The position numbers and the translations under genes were made by a program. From NCBI GenBank assembly GCA_028818695.1, contig JAPPNK010000020.1, forward strand, positions 33,772 to 97,771: DNA of 64,000 nt. Reading direction: 5' to 3'. The DNA comes from Candidatus Poribacteria bacterium (GTDB lineage: Bacteria > Poribacteria > WGA-4E > GCA-2687025). Positions 9,995 through 19,471 of the stretch are shown piece after piece. Every line of letters begins with the position of its first letter. The first letter of the stretch is position 1. The notes beneath the pieces were generated by a model. The model did not search any database and was not told the origin of the DNA. It saw nothing but the letters and a program-made list of their open reading frames with translations.

Positions 9995-11666
9995 CAACCA
10001 TCCTTTGCACATCTTCAGGCGGAGGAGGCGTCAATTTACAAACGACGACGGAGACGGCAAAGTTGATGCACATGCCGACGACGCCGATCCCCTCCGGCGA
10101 AATGCCCCATAACCAGATCTTCGCTTCGTCCAGATCGGGGCGGATATATTTGTAAAACAGGATATAGGCGGCAGTGAAACCGATGCCGGCGATCATGCCG
10201 CTCACCGCGCCCTGTTTGTTCATGCGCTTGGAGAAGATGCCCATCACAATCGCCGGGAAGAAGGAGGACGCCGCTAGACCAAACGCGAGCGCGACCACCT
10301 CCGCCACAAAACCCGGCGGGTTCATTCCAAAATAACCGGCGACGCACACAGCCGCCCCCGCCGAGATGCGCGCCGCAAGCAGCTCTTTCTTTTCCGACAT
10401 GTTCGGCTTCGCCCAGCCTTTCAGCAGATCATGCGCCACAGCGGTTGAGATGACGAGCAGAAGCCCCGCGGCCGTCGAAAGCGCCGCCGCTAAGCCCCCC
10501 GCCGCCACAAGCCCGACAACCCAGTTCGGCAAATTCGCAATCTCTGGATTCGCCAGCACCATGATGTCGTTGCTGACCTCCAGCTCGTTCGGCGTCTCTG
10601 AAAACTCGCCGCGGTATTGAATAGCTTCGTCCTTGTTCTTGTCGTTGAATTTAATGAGCTCGGTCTTCTCCCAGTTCAAAAACCAGTCGGGCGCGTCCTC
10701 GTATTTCAGATCGCGCTGCTCCCCGTTCTCATCGTAGCGCACCGTTTCCAGCAGGTTCGTTCGAGCGAAGATCGCCACAGCGGGCGCCGTTGTGTATAAA
10801 ATGGCGATGAACAGCAGCGCATACCCCGCCGAGATGCGCGCCGCCGACGCCTTCGGCACCGTATAAAAACGTATGATGACATGCGGCAGCCCCGCTGTCC
10901 CGATCATCAAGGCGCCCATGATGCATAAGACGTTGATCATCGACATATGATCGCCTGAATAACGGTGAAAGCCGAGAGCCTCGCTCAACCCGTCCAGCCG
11001 CTCTAAGAGATAGGATCCGTCCGCGCCCTTGCCGACCATGCCCATCTGCGGGATTGGGTTGCCGGTCATCATGAGCGAGATGAAGATTGCGGGGACGAGA
11101 TACGCAAAGATGAGAACGCAGTATTGCGCAACCTGCGTGTAGGTGATGCCCTTCATTCCGCCGAGAACCGCGTAAAAGAACACGATGGCCATCCCGATCA
11201 GCACGCCGTAGGACACATTCACATTCAGAAAACGGGAGAAGACGATGCCGACGCCGCGCATCTGCCCTGCCACGTAGGTGAACGAGACGAAGATGGCGCA
11301 CACGACCGCGGCGACGCGCGCCAGCTGCGAGTAGTACCGGTCGCCGACAAAGTCGGGGACGGTGTATTTGCCGAATTTCCGCAGATACGGCGCCAGCAGC
11401 AGCGCCAGAAGCACATATCCCCCCGTCCATCCCAACAGATAGACGGAACCGTCCCTCCCAAGCGCGGCGATCATGCCCGCCATCGAGATGAACGAGGCGG
11501 CGCTCATCCAGTCGGCGGCGGTCGCCATGCCGTTCACGACAGGGTTTACGTTGCTTCCCGCCACATAGAAGTCGCCTGTGGAGCGCGCTTTTGACCAGAT
11601 CGCCACGCCGATATACAGCGCAAACGACAGCGCCACCATGACAAATGTCCAAGCTTGCACATTCAC
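9975..11666 (-). CDS. Sodium:solute symporter family protein (ActP-like, large subunit)
   Basis: This 563-residue protein has about 13 hydrophobic segments and matches the VC_2705/acetate-permease branch of the sodium:solute symporters, with the characteristic GMATAADWMSAASFISMAG near residues 46-64. It probably imports a small carboxylate by sodium symport across the inner membrane. It starts with GTG at 11666, overlapping the stop of the DUF4212 gene as GTGA, with AGAGGA upstream. Such symporters regularly pair with a DUF4212 small subunit, as here. A soluble insert of ~70 charged residues (around 280-355) between membrane segments is visible. The exact substrate cannot be assigned. Confidence 0.9.
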   Translation of the reverse strand: MNVQAWTFVMVALSFALYIGVAIWSKARSTGDFYVAGSNVNPVVNGMATAADWMSAASFISMAGMIAALGRDGSVYLLGWTGGYVLLALLLAPYLRKFGKYTVPDFVGDRYYSQLARVAAVVCAIFVSFTYVAGQMRGVGIVFSRFLNVNVSYGVLIGMAIVFFYAVLGGMKGITYTQVAQYCVLIFAYLVPAIFISLMMTGNPIPQMGMVGKGADGSYLLERLDGLSEALGFHRYSGDHMSMINVLCIMGALMIGTAGLPHVIIRFYTVPKASAARISAGYALLFIAILYTTAPAVAIFARTNLLETVRYDENGEQRDLKYEDAPDWFLNWEKTELIKFNDKNKDEAIQYRGEFSETPNELEVSNDIMVLANPEIANLPNWVVGLVAAGGLAAALSTAAGLLLVISTAVAHDLLKGWAKPNMSEKKELLAARISAGAAVCVAGYFGMNPPGFVAEVVALAFGLAASSFFPAIVMGIFSKRMNKQGAVSGMIAGIGFTAAYILFYKYIRPDLDEAKIWLWGISPEGIGVVGMCINFAVSVVVCKLTPPPPEDVQRMVDEIRLP

Positions 11667-11959
11667 GATGATGATTCCTCTCGTTCCTCAGCCTGCTTCC
11701 CGCCGTTGTCGATATCAAGCCGCTTTTCAAGACGAGTCATGAGCCATGCGTAGATAAAGATGATCTCCACAAACACCCAGATCGCCCCCTGCTGCGCCAT
11801 GTAAAAACCGATGCGGTAACCTCCGATCTGTATCTTGTCCAGCTGCTCAACAAACACAACCGAGCAGAGAAACGACGCAACAAACCATACCGCCAGCAGT
11901 ATCCACAGGTATTGCAGGTTTTTGCGCCAATACGCCCGATTTCGCTCCTCGACATTCAT
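11663..11959 (-). CDS. DUF4212 protein, small subunit of sodium:solute symporter
   Basis: A 98-residue membrane protein with two hydrophobic helices and the DUF4212 pattern WRKNLQYLWILLAVWF followed by GFYMAQQGAIWVFV. This family is found next to ActP-like symporters and is taken to be their small partner. It overlaps the symporter start by four bases. GGAGAGG lies about eight bases before the ATG. Confidence 0.92.
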   Translation of the reverse strand: MNVEERNRAYWRKNLQYLWILLAVWFVASFLCSVVFVEQLDKIQIGGYRIGFYMAQQGAIWVFVEIIFIYAWLMTRLEKRLDIDNGGKQAEEREESSS

Positions 11960-12065
11960 CGCTGCGCCTCTCCAATCGCCAATGTGATCCGCGAACCCTG
12001 AAGCCCCTTTACAACGAGGCTGCTGTCAACTTTCCGCCATTACAATGTGAATCAACGCGGTTGAG

Positions 12066-13004
12066 TTAGTCGCCAAATGGGAAAACCGCCTCTGTTGACA
12101 ATGGATTGGATTCAAAAAGCGCCGCCTGTTTGGAAGAAGCGGAATTCGGCGGCGCGAATCGCTCGTTGCCCCAAATTGCGTCCAAGTTCGGGGTGCAAGC
12201 GTAATCCTTGAAAAAGCGCGACACATGATCGGATTCTCTCCGTTCATTAAGCCTGTTTCGAATGAGGGCGACGTTGTCTGCGTCCAGTTCAATCCCGATC
12301 GATTTGCGACCCAGTTGTTCCGACACGACGAGCGTTGTTCCGGAGCCGGCGAACGGATCGAGAACCAGATCGCCAGGGTTCGTTGAAGACAGAACGATCC
12401 GAAGGAGCAGTTGAATGGGGGCTTGCTGTTTGTGCAGCCGATCCCCTTCGGCATTGCGCAAGGCTTCGTTTCCCGCATAATAACCGGAGGTCAATTCGCG
12501 AATATCGTCCCACACATCCGTAACGAACATGCCGTTCGTCCGCGCATGCTTGTAGCCTTCGGGCAGAGGCGGGTCGATGCGGAGCCGGTGAAACACGCGC
12601 GGCGTTTTGCCTTTTGTCGCAAACGCGACGATCTGATAATGCTTGCCGAAACGCTTCATCCCTGGAACCGCTGATGTCTTCTTTTTCCAGACGATGAGAT
12701 TTTGAAAAGTCCACCCCGTCTCGCGCAAGGCGCGCAAAACGAACGCTGTATTTTTCTCGCGCTGCATGAAATAAATCGCGCCGCCATCAGAAGTTAAGGC
12801 ATGAACCTTCGCGCAGACGGCCCGCATCCACGCCCAATACTTTTCTGGGGGCATGTTGTCGGCGCAAGCGTTGTAAGCCTTGTCCTGATTGAAAGGCGGA
12901 TCAAGAAAGGTAAGGTCAATGTCCGATCCAAAGTCGCCGCTGTCTAACGCTGCCGCGCAATCATCATGGCGGACGATACAGTTTTTCCGAAATGAATTGT
13001 CCAT
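12066..13004 (-). CDS. Site-specific DNA methyltransferase (beta/gamma-type, orphan)
   Basis: A 312-residue DNA methyltransferase with DPPFN (35-39, catalytic motif IV) before DPFAGSGTT (216-224, AdoMet motif I), an order typical of N4-cytosine/N6-adenine enzymes of the beta group. I chose the internal ATG at 13004 because the protein from there matches the family and the 30 codons before it are arginine-rich and unconserved. No nuclease gene adjoins, so it is either an orphan methylase or the remnant of a restriction pair. The C-terminal ~40 residues are unlike the rest of the family. Confidence 0.85.
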   Translation of the reverse strand: MDNSFRKNCIVRHDDCAAALDSGDFGSDIDLTFLDPPFNQDKAYNACADNMPPEKYWAWMRAVCAKVHALTSDGGAIYFMQREKNTAFVLRALRETGWTFQNLIVWKKKTSAVPGMKRFGKHYQIVAFATKGKTPRVFHRLRIDPPLPEGYKHARTNGMFVTDVWDDIRELTSGYYAGNEALRNAEGDRLHKQQAPIQLLLRIVLSSTNPGDLVLDPFAGSGTTLVVSEQLGRKSIGIELDADNVALIRNRLNERRESDHVSRFFKDYACTPNLDAIWGNERFAPPNSASSKQAALFESNPLSTEAVFPFGD

Positions 13005-13217
13005 ACTCTTAAGCGTTTTCACTGCCAAAGCGATTCGACCAAGGCTTCCATAGCGGCGGTTCGTTCTCCTGAACCAAATACGCCGTATTCGCATTGCCCG
13101 TCTATCTTATTGCTTTTCGCCTCCGAAATCAACCGCAACGCGCGCGGCAGGCGCGCCCTGATCGCCCCGACGGGGTTCGCGCTTTTTACAGATCCAGCCT
13201 CAGACGCTCGCCCTCTT

Positions 13218-14078
13218 TCATAGATGCAAACGTGCGATGGCGATGCCCGATTCGCCGGCGACCGAGTAAAGCAGATACAACGCCCCGTCCTCTTCGTAAA
13301 GGCATGGGTCGCGCAATTGACGCGCGCGAACAGAAATCGCTCCTCGGCGGGACGGCTCGAAGGGCAGATCGGCGCCTTCATACTCCATTTCAGGCTCCAA
13401 GACCATTTCTGCCAGGGATGTCCGCCATTCCATCCAATCAGCCGTCAGCTCAATCGATGATGTCAAAATGCGCTCTGGGTTGTCTCCGGCGTTGGAATAA
13501 AACACGCGCAATAGACCGTCTTCGACTCGAACCGCGGAATGGCGCATATGCGGTGTGAACAGCTGCGGTCCGCGCTCAAAGTCTGTCAGCCCGTCCTTGG
13601 AGCGGTAGAAGATGCCCGGCATGCCCAAGGCGTAATGCGTTCCGCGCCATTGAAAAACGCGGAAGTAGGAAACGCCCAGTATTTCAGGGCGCGCCGTGAA
13701 ATCTAGCCCGTCCGACGAAAGCGAGACTCTCGACACCTGCCCAGGCTCCTTCGGATCTGGACCATGGTAGTACATCCGAATCTCGCGTTTCGATTCATAG
13801 ATGTGGACATCCGGCGAGGCGATATGCGCGCGGCAAAACGAATCTGCCAAATCCAACACACCATGCTCGTATGTTTGCCAAGGACCCTCCAAAGCGTCCG
13901 CATACGCCATGCGGATATACTTGCCCCCATGATGCGCAAAATACAGATAGTACTTCCCCAGCCGATTCTCAACCCAGTCAGGAACCTGTATCAGCGACGG
14001 TCCGTTGATGTTGCCGCCCATCCGTTCGTCCATGTCCGGAACGATGATCGGATTCTGTTTAAACCGCTCCACACGCAT
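13218..14078 (-). CDS. GH43-like five-bladed beta-propeller glycoside hydrolase family protein
   Basis: The 286-residue protein has the opening NPIIVPDMD, repeated blade strands (KYYLYFAHHGG, REIRMYYHGPD, GLLRVFYSNAG, GALYLLYSVAG) and an acidic first-blade motif, as expected for a glycoside hydrolase clan F propeller related to GH43. No signal peptide is seen. The ATG at 14078 is chosen since GGGAGG lies seven bases upstream; the 32 codons before it are poor coding sequence. It is divergent from the LamG gene. The sugar substrate and activity are uncertain. Confidence 0.75.
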   Translation of the reverse strand: MRVERFKQNPIIVPDMDERMGGNINGPSLIQVPDWVENRLGKYYLYFAHHGGKYIRMAYADALEGPWQTYEHGVLDLADSFCRAHIASPDVHIYESKREIRMYYHGPDPKEPGQVSRVSLSSDGLDFTARPEILGVSYFRVFQWRGTHYALGMPGIFYRSKDGLTDFERGPQLFTPHMRHSAVRVEDGLLRVFYSNAGDNPERILTSSIELTADWMEWRTSLAEMVLEPEMEYEGADLPFEPSRRGAISVRARQLRDPCLYEEDGALYLLYSVAGESGIAIARLHL

Positions 14079-14185
14079 AGAAGCCTCCCGCCTCGTCTTC
14101 AGATAACGGCTGCGTTCAAAGACAACGCGCCGACGATGCGCTATCATGAAAGACGATAAAACCGCATAACGCAATAGGAGACAAC

Positions 14186-14947
14186 ATGAAACGCGCTGCC
14201 ATCTGCATCATTGGAATCGCGGCTCTCGCCCTGAACGCTTTCGCCGCCCGAGACGATCTCGTCGGTCTGTGGCGGTTCGACGGAAACGGCGACACCGCCT
14301 TAGACTCATCAGGGAACGGCAACGACGCCGAATTCGTCAAGGGAGGCGAACGCGTCGACACCGACTGGGGCATGGGAGTTCAGCTCGCCGCTGCCGAAGG
14401 TTCCTATATCTTGGCGCCGGTTCCGCACTCGAACACCGTCACATATGTGATCTGGGCAAAATACTCCTCCCTGCCCAGCAACAACCCAGGGCTGCTCCAC
14501 GCCCAGGCAACCGATGCGGACGAAGGCGCCCCCGCCACCAAGATCATCGGCATCTGGGTTGAAAGCTCCAACACGCTCTGGGGTCGAATCATCCCGCCCG
14601 GCGGAGGGACTATCAACCTTCCCAAAAACAAAAAACTGGAAGCGGACACATGGTTCCATGTCGCCATGGTCATTGACGCAGACGCCGGCAAGGCGATCCA
14701 GTATGTGAACGGCGAAGAGGTCGGCTCCGCCGACTACAACGGCGAACTCGGACCCTACAAGTTTCTGAAAATCGGACGGCAGGGAACCGAAACCTGGGAA
14801 GGCGTTCTTGACGAGGTCGGTTTCTTCCACTCCGCCCTTTCGGAAGACGAGATCGCCTCTATCCATGGGAGCGGGTTCGACGCGCTGCTGTCGGTCGAGC
14901 CGAACGGGAAACTCGCCGCCGCATGGGCGGAACTGAAAACGCAGTAG
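14186..14947 (+). CDS. Secreted LamG (concanavalin A-like) domain protein 1
   Basis: This 253-residue protein has a signal peptide (about 1-21, ending AFA) followed by one LamG/laminin-G-like jelly roll: LVGLWRFDGN, DSSGNGNDA, a central MVIDADAGKAIQYVNGEEV and LDEVGFFHSALSEDEI. Such domains bind sugars or proteins outside the cell. The last ~20 residues (SVEPNGKLAAAWAELK) recur in the second LamG protein near 20.2 kb. AGGAG precedes the ATG. The M42 peptidase gene follows after 19 bases, so they are likely co-transcribed. Confidence 0.85.
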   Translation: MKRAAICIIGIAALALNAFAARDDLVGLWRFDGNGDTALDSSGNGNDAEFVKGGERVDTDWGMGVQLAAAEGSYILAPVPHSNTVTYVIWAKYSSLPSNNPGLLHAQATDADEGAPATKIIGIWVESSNTLWGRIIPPGGGTINLPKNKKLEADTWFHVAMVIDADAGKAIQYVNGEEVGSADYNGELGPYKFLKIGRQGTETWEGVLDEVGFFHSALSEDEIASIHGSGFDALLSVEPNGKLAAAWAELKTQ

Positions 14948-14966
14948 AAAACCAAGCGAGACCAGC

Positions 14967-16028
14967 ATGAACGCCGAATCCAGAACGTTCCTAGACCGCC
15001 TGCTGACGACGCCCAGCGTTTCCGGCTACGAACAGCCGATCCAACAGGCGTTCCGAGAGTACGCCTCCGCATTCGCAGACGAGGTCCATACGGACGTTCA
15101 CGGCAACGCCGCGGCTGTCCTGAACCCTGAAGGGCAGCCGCGCATCATGCTCGCCGCGCACTGCGACCAGATCGGCTTTATCGTTCAGCATATCGACTCG
15201 AACGGGTATCTCGCTTTCTCGGCTGTCGGCGGGCATGACAACGCCGTTCTGATCGGGCAGCCGGTCGTTGTCTGGACGAAAGACGGGGCGGTTAATGGCG
15301 TCATCGGCAGAAAAGCGGTGCATCTGCTCTCCGCTTCAGAACGCGGAAAAGCCCCCTCCATCGAGAATCTCTGGATCGACATCGGCGCGAAGGACAAGGA
15401 GGAGGCAGAGTCGGTTGCGGCGCTCGGCGACCCTGTCACGTTTCGGCTGGGCGTTACGGAGCTGCGCAACAACCGCATCGCTTCCCCGGCGCTTGACAAC
15501 AAGGCGGGCGTATGGGCGATGACCGAAGCGGCGCGGGCGCTCGCCGAGACGCGCGATTTTGACGCCGCCGTGTTCGCCGTCTCCACCGTTCAGGAGGAGC
15601 TGGGCGTCCGAGGCGCCGAAACCTCCGCCTATACGGTCAATCCCCATGTCGGCCTTGCCGTCGATGTGAATCACGCGACGGACACCCCAGACGCTAAGAA
15701 AAAGAAGATCGGGCATACGGTCGTCGGAGGAGGACCCGTCATCGTGCGGGGACCGAATGTGAATCCGCGCGTCTTTGAGATCGCGGTTGAGGCTGCTCAA
15801 AATGCGGATATCCCGATTCAAATCGCCGCCCATCCGTCTGCGACGCCGACAGACGCGCGGGCGCTTCAGGTTGCGCGGGGCGGGACGGCGGCAGGCCTGT
15901 TTAAAATACCGAACCGGTATATGCATACGACGGTGGAGGTTGTCAGCCTGGAGGACATGGAGCAGACAGCTGCGCTGTTCGCCGAGTTTATCCGCGCCGT
16001 CCCCAGCGACGCTGATTTCACGCCGTAA
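14967..16028 (+). CDS. M42 family metallopeptidase (glutamyl/cellulase-type aminopeptidase)
   Basis: A 353-residue cytosolic dizinc aminopeptidase of the M42 (PepA/FrvX) family. Metal ligands can be read in AAHCDQIGF (His), ALDNKAGVW (bridging Asp), QEELGVRG (catalytic Glu and ligand Glu) and VDVNHATD. It would trim peptides from the N-terminus, and many relatives assemble as tetrahedral dodecamers. Length is normal for the family. It follows LamG 1 in the same direction. Confidence 0.92.
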   Translation: MNAESRTFLDRLLTTPSVSGYEQPIQQAFREYASAFADEVHTDVHGNAAAVLNPEGQPRIMLAAHCDQIGFIVQHIDSNGYLAFSAVGGHDNAVLIGQPVVVWTKDGAVNGVIGRKAVHLLSASERGKAPSIENLWIDIGAKDKEEAESVAALGDPVTFRLGVTELRNNRIASPALDNKAGVWAMTEAARALAETRDFDAAVFAVSTVQEELGVRGAETSAYTVNPHVGLAVDVNHATDTPDAKKKKIGHTVVGGGPVIVRGPNVNPRVFEIAVEAAQNADIPIQIAAHPSATPTDARALQVARGGTAAGLFKIPNRYMHTTVEVVSLEDMEQTAALFAEFIRAVPSDADFTP

Positions 16029-16083
16029 ACGCTGCTTGAACCCTTAAGTCGGGAGGTCGTATCGAAGGAACCGCCCGCAGCTG

Positions 16084-16443
16084 CTAATTGGCTCGCCGCT
16101 GTCTAGGGCCGGGCTGCTTCCATTTTTCAACCCACTTCGGCTCCACCTCTTCGTCGCTCCCGTTGAACCCTTTCTTTCTTGCTTTGTCGAGCCAGTCCTT
16201 CTTCTTATTTCGCCACTGCAGCTCATACCCCGTGACCGGATCGTCCAACGCTCTCTGCCCCTGTTGCCTGATGCGGGTGTAGAAGTATTCCGCCTCTTTG
16301 TTCGCCGCTCTTTTCGCCTCCCGTATCTCCTCCGCCCAAGGTTCCGCTTCTTCGGGCGGCGGCATGGAGCCGGTCGGGGCGGTTGCGCATGAAATGAAGA
16401 ATGAGGCGGCCAACCCAACCGCCGCCATGGCTATGTATCGCAT
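16084..16443 (-). CDS. Small putative lipoprotein of unknown function
   Basis: A 119-residue protein with a short signal ending in a lipobox-like FFISC (Cys19), then a charged, proline-rich, helical body with many Arg, Lys and Glu. AAGGAG stands before the ATG. I recognise no domain. It faces the M42 gene tail to tail and is divergent from tRNA-Glu. Confidence 0.6.
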   Translation of the reverse strand: MRYIAMAAVGLAASFFISCATAPTGSMPPPEEAEPWAEEIREAKRAANKEAEYFYTRIRQQGQRALDDPVTGYELQWRNKKKDWLDKARKKGFNGSDEEVEPKWVEKWKQPGPRQRRAN

Positions 16444-16520
16444 CGTATCGCTCCTTTCATCCGTTTCCGCTCAAAAATGCGCCTCTGCGCAGCGGAAAGC
16501 GGGATTTTTTGCATTTTAAG

Positions 16521-16549
16521 TTGACCCCTGCAAGGCGAGCGGTTAACAT
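16521..16549 (+). promoter_or_regulatory. Promoter of tRNA-Glu
   Basis: A -35 box TTGACC at 16521-16526 and a -10 box TAACAT at 16544-16549 are separated by 17 bases. The predicted start lies near 16556, about 13 bases before the mature tRNA. This is a close sigma-70-type match. Confidence 0.65.
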
Positions 16550-16568
16550 CATTTGTCGGAAACGGCAT

Positions 16569-16646
16569 GACCCCTTCGTCTAGCCTGGCCTAGGACACCA
16601 GCCTTTCACGCTGGCGACACGGGTTCAAATCCCGTAGGGGTCACCA
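16569..16646 (+). tRNA. tRNA-Glu (anticodon UUC)
   Basis: The cloverleaf is complete. The seven-base acceptor stem GACCCCT pairs with AGGGGTC, the discriminator is A, and CCA is encoded at 16644-16646. The anticodon stem CCAGC/GCTGG carries the loop CTTTCAC, giving anticodon TTC for GAA codons. The T arm reads CGGGTTCAAATCCCG. Confidence 0.95.
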
Positions 16647-16728
16647 TCCAACTTATCCAACTCCCAGCTCATCAACAGGTCGGTTCCCGCGCGTCTCCGC
16701 GCTTCATGCATGATACAGCTCCCGTCGG

Positions 16729-17328
16729 TTAGGTTGGGAGGGCGTCGCGCTTCTTTTCGTATTCGGCGATGTCGCGCTCGTATTGGAGCGTCCAGCCGAT
16801 GTCGTCCAGCCCTTTTAACAAAAACTCCTTGCGGAACGAGTCCATCTCAAACGAGTATGTCTTGCCGTCAGGGTCGGAAACTGTCTGTTTCGGCAGGTTG
16901 ACGGTCAACTGAAACCCGTCGCGCGTTTCGGCTTGCCGGCGCAGACGGGCGGCGTCTTCGGAGCTCAATTCGATGGGAAGAATGCCGTTTTTATAGCAGT
17001 TGCTTCTGAAGATGTCGGCGAAGGAGGGCGCAATCAGGACGCGGAAGCCGTAATCCAGAAGCGCCCAGGGGGCATGTTCGCGCGAGCTGCCGCAGCCGAA
17101 GTTGGCGCCCGCAATCAGAATGGAGGCGCCGCGGTATTGCGGTTCATTTAAGGAGAAGTCCGGGTTTTCGGACCCATCGTCCTTAAAGCGCCAGTCAAAA
17201 AAGAGAAACTGTCCGAAGCCGGCGCGTTCGATGCGCTTCAGGAACTGCTTCGGGATGATCTGATCAGTATCGATGTTGGCGGCGTCCAACGGGGCGGCGA
17301 GACCTGTATGTTCAACAAAAGGTTCCAT
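16729..17328 (-). CDS. leuD: 3-isopropylmalate dehydratase, small subunit
   Basis: A 199-residue LeuD, the swivel-domain subunit that with LeuC interconverts 2- and 3-isopropylmalate in leucine synthesis. It has the opening [24 protein letters not shown] and the substrate loop [17 protein letters not shown]. The ATG at 17328 lies just past the LeuC stop at 17331, and its ribosome site GGAG overlaps the end of leuC, so the two are coupled. No other leucine genes are visible here. Confidence 0.97.
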   Translation of the reverse strand: MEPFVEHTGLAAPLDAANIDTDQIIPKQFLKRIERAGFGQFLFFDWRFKDDGSENPDFSLNEPQYRGASILIAGANFGCGSSREHAPWALLDYGFRVLIAPSFADIFRSNCYKNGILPIELSSEDAARLRRQAETRDGFQLTVNLPKQTVSDPDGKTYSFEMDSFRKEFLLKGLDDIGWTLQYERDIAEYEKKRDALPT

Positions 17329-17330
17329 GT

Positions 17331-18737
17331 TCAGCTCCAAGAGCGTATGTCAACAAACCGACCGGCAATGGCAGCCGCCGCCGCCATTTCGGGGCTTACC
17401 AGATGCGTGCGCCCGCCTTTGCCCTGCCTGCCTTCGAAATTGCGGTTGGAGGAGCTGGCGCATCGTTCGCCGGGGGCGAGCGTGTCGGGATTCATGCCGA
17501 GGCACATGGAGCAGCCCGATTCGCGCCAGTCGAAGCCGGCGTCTCGGAAGACGGCGTCAAGCCCTTCCGCTTCTGCCTGCCGCTTAACCGCCTGCGAACC
17601 GGGAACGACCATTGCGCGGACATCGGCATTCGCCTTTCGCCCCTTCACAACGTTAGCGGCGGCGCGCAGATCCGAAATGCGCGAGTTGGTGCAGCTGCCG
17701 ATAAACACCCTGTCCAGTTTCAGGTCGGTTATCTGCTGCCCAGGCGTCAAGTCCATATACTCAAGGGCGCGCTCCGCCGTTTTTTGGTCGTCCGGGTTGT
17801 CAAAATCGTCGGGGCTGGGAACGGCGCCGCCCACATCGACCGTCTGTCCAGGGTTGACGCCCCATGTGACCTGCGGGGCGATCTCTGCCGCGTCTATCTC
17901 CAGCTCGGCGTCCCAGTCGGCTCCGTCGTCGGAGGGCAGCGTTTTCCAGTATTCAACTGCGGCGTCCCAGTCGGCGCCTTTGGGGGAGAATCGGCGGCCT
18001 TCCAGATAGGCGTAGGTCGTCTCGTCGGGGGCGATCATTCCCGCCCGGGCGCCGCCTTCGATGCTCATGTTGCAGACGGTCATGCGCTGCTCCATCGAGA
18101 GGGCGCGGATCGTGGAGCCGGCGTATTCGATGACATGCCCCGCGCCGCCCGCCGTCCCGATGCGCCGAATGATGTTAAGGATGATGTCTTTCGCTGTGAC
18201 GCCCTCTTGCAGCCCGCCTTCGATGGCGATTCGGAACGTCTTCGGCCGCTGCTGCTGGAGGCACTGCGTCGCAAGGACATGCTCCACCTCGCTTGTGCCG
18301 ATGCCGAAGGCGAGAGCGCCGAACGCCCCGTGTGTGGAGGTGTGGCTGTCGCCGCAGACGATGGTGCGCCCCGGCTGCGTCAAGCCGAGCTCGGGACCGA
18401 TCACATGGACGATGCCCTGGTCGGGGCTGTTCAGATCGTAGAGCGTGACGCCGAATTCGCGGCAATTCGTTTCCAACGTTTCAATCTGTTTCGCAGCGAT
18501 CTGGTCAAGTATCGGAAGGGAGCGGTCGGAGGTCGGGACGTTATGGTCCATGGTGGCAAAGGTTTTGTCCGGCCGGCGAACTTTGCGTCCGCTCATCCGC
18601 AGCCCCTCAAACGCTTGCGGCGACGTCACCTCATGGACGAGATGCAGGTCAATGTAAAGAATGGCGGCTTCATCAGGTTCTTCCCGCACCGCATGGCTGC
18701 TCCATATCTTCTCAAACATCGTTCTGGGAGCGTTCAT
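17331..18737 (-). CDS. leuC: 3-isopropylmalate dehydratase, large subunit
   Basis: A 468-residue LeuC carrying the 4Fe-4S cluster. Cysteine ligands are seen in IGSCTNSR and in the later [10 protein letters not shown] segment; [20 protein letters not shown] is the aconitase-family signature. The ATG at 18737 follows AGGAGA; the 22 codons upstream are not conserved. It forms a leuCD operon. Confidence 0.97.
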   Translation of the reverse strand: MNAPRTMFEKIWSSHAVREEPDEAAILYIDLHLVHEVTSPQAFEGLRMSGRKVRRPDKTFATMDHNVPTSDRSLPILDQIAAKQIETLETNCREFGVTLYDLNSPDQGIVHVIGPELGLTQPGRTIVCGDSHTSTHGAFGALAFGIGTSEVEHVLATQCLQQQRPKTFRIAIEGGLQEGVTAKDIILNIIRRIGTAGGAGHVIEYAGSTIRALSMEQRMTVCNMSIEGGARAGMIAPDETTYAYLEGRRFSPKGADWDAAVEYWKTLPSDDGADWDAELEIDAAEIAPQVTWGVNPGQTVDVGGAVPSPDDFDNPDDQKTAERALEYMDLTPGQQITDLKLDRVFIGSCTNSRISDLRAAANVVKGRKANADVRAMVVPGSQAVKRQAEAEGLDAVFRDAGFDWRESGCSMCLGMNPDTLAPGERCASSSNRNFEGRQGKGGRTHLVSPEMAAAAAIAGRFVDIRSWS

Positions 18738-18774
18738 CGTCTCTCCTTGTTTACGCGCGTTGCTTGCCTTTATT

Positions 18775-18803
18775 ATGATAAACGATGGGGAGCTTTTCGG
18801 CAA
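18775..18803 (-). promoter_or_regulatory. Promoter of leuCD
   Basis: On the minus strand TTGCCG (18798-18803) and TATCAT (18775-18780) are 17 bases apart, and the predicted start near 18768 leaves a short leader of about 30 bases before leuC. No leader peptide or T-box is visible. Confidence 0.5.
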
Positions 18804-18814
18804 ATGTTACCGCC

Positions 18815-18899
18815 TCTTAAGTTGGGATATTTGAACGGAGCAGCGCTATCTATCTTGAGAGAGGCTTCGCCAACCAAACCGTCATACTGCGCAAGCCAT
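18815..18899 (+). repeat. Diverged copy of the dispersed MITE-like repeat
   Basis: This noncoding stretch upstream of leuCD shares the blocks TTAAGTTGGGA, TTGAACG and CAACCA..CCGTCAT..GCGCAAGC, in the same order, with the fuller copy at 58791-58958. The palindromic core is degraded. It fills much of a 340-base gap between leuC and the 114-residue gene. Confidence 0.5.
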
Positions 18900-19011
18900 G
18901 TCCCCGTGAAAATGGGGAACGGGGAGGGGGATCTTAAACGATATATCTTCCGATCAAACGCTGTCGCCGCCAAAGACTCCGTTTGAGCGTACGACCGTCG
19001 GCGCCTGTGTG

Positions 19012-19040
19012 TTGAGTTTTCGAAGCCGCAGGGCTAATAT
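19012..19040 (+). promoter_or_regulatory. Promoter of the 19,079 gene and LamG 2
   Basis: TTGAGT (19012-19017), a 17-base spacer and TAATAT (19035-19040) form a sigma-70-like promoter about 30 bases before a good ribosome site (CGGAGAG). Confidence 0.5.
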
Positions 19041-19078
19041 ATATGTGTTTTCGTCTTTCTTTCATTCGGAGAGCATGA

Positions 19079-19423
19079 ATGACCAGATTTTCGTTTCAAC
19101 GCCGCGTTCGCACCTTCTCCTCTGAACAATACGCCATTTTCGACAACAAGGCTGATCTGCCGGCCGAAGCGGTTGGGCAGGTGGACATACATTATAGTAT
19201 GGACGCATTTCGGTTCTCGGCGTCGATTGTGCTGATGCAGGATGCATTGGACGAGGAGAGCGTGGAGGAGCTGATCGCGGCGCTGGACGATGCGGCTCTG
19301 GCCGCCTCCAGCGGCGGCGCAGATCGGCATGTGGTCGTTTTCTTTGCCTCCGACAGCGCGGTGTACGATTTCGGGGACGAAGACGGCGGAGAGGAGTTCA
19401 CAGGAGAAATTCATGTCGTGTGA
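19079..19423 (+). CDS. Small acidic protein of unknown function
   Basis: A 114-residue protein with many Asp and Glu residues in its second half (DEESVEELIAALDDAA, then DFGDEDGGEEF) and no signal peptide or membrane helix. It has its own promoter and ribosome site (CGGAGAG, seven bases) and precedes LamG 2 by 48 bases, which supports it as real. I do not recognise a family. Confidence 0.55.
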   Translation: MTRFSFQRRVRTFSSEQYAIFDNKADLPAEAVGQVDIHYSMDAFRFSASIVLMQDALDEESVEELIAALDDAALAASSGGADRHVVVFFASDSAVYDFGDEDGGEEFTGEIHVV

Positions 19424-19471
19424 CGATCTTCGCTCCGCGCTCAATCCAACTTCAAGAATGGAGAAGTACCC

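Noticed and set aside
17403-18986. A 527-codon open frame on the plus strand across leuC
   Set aside because: It is antisense to the well-conserved leuC and its translation is His/Arg/Val-rich shadow sequence with no family.
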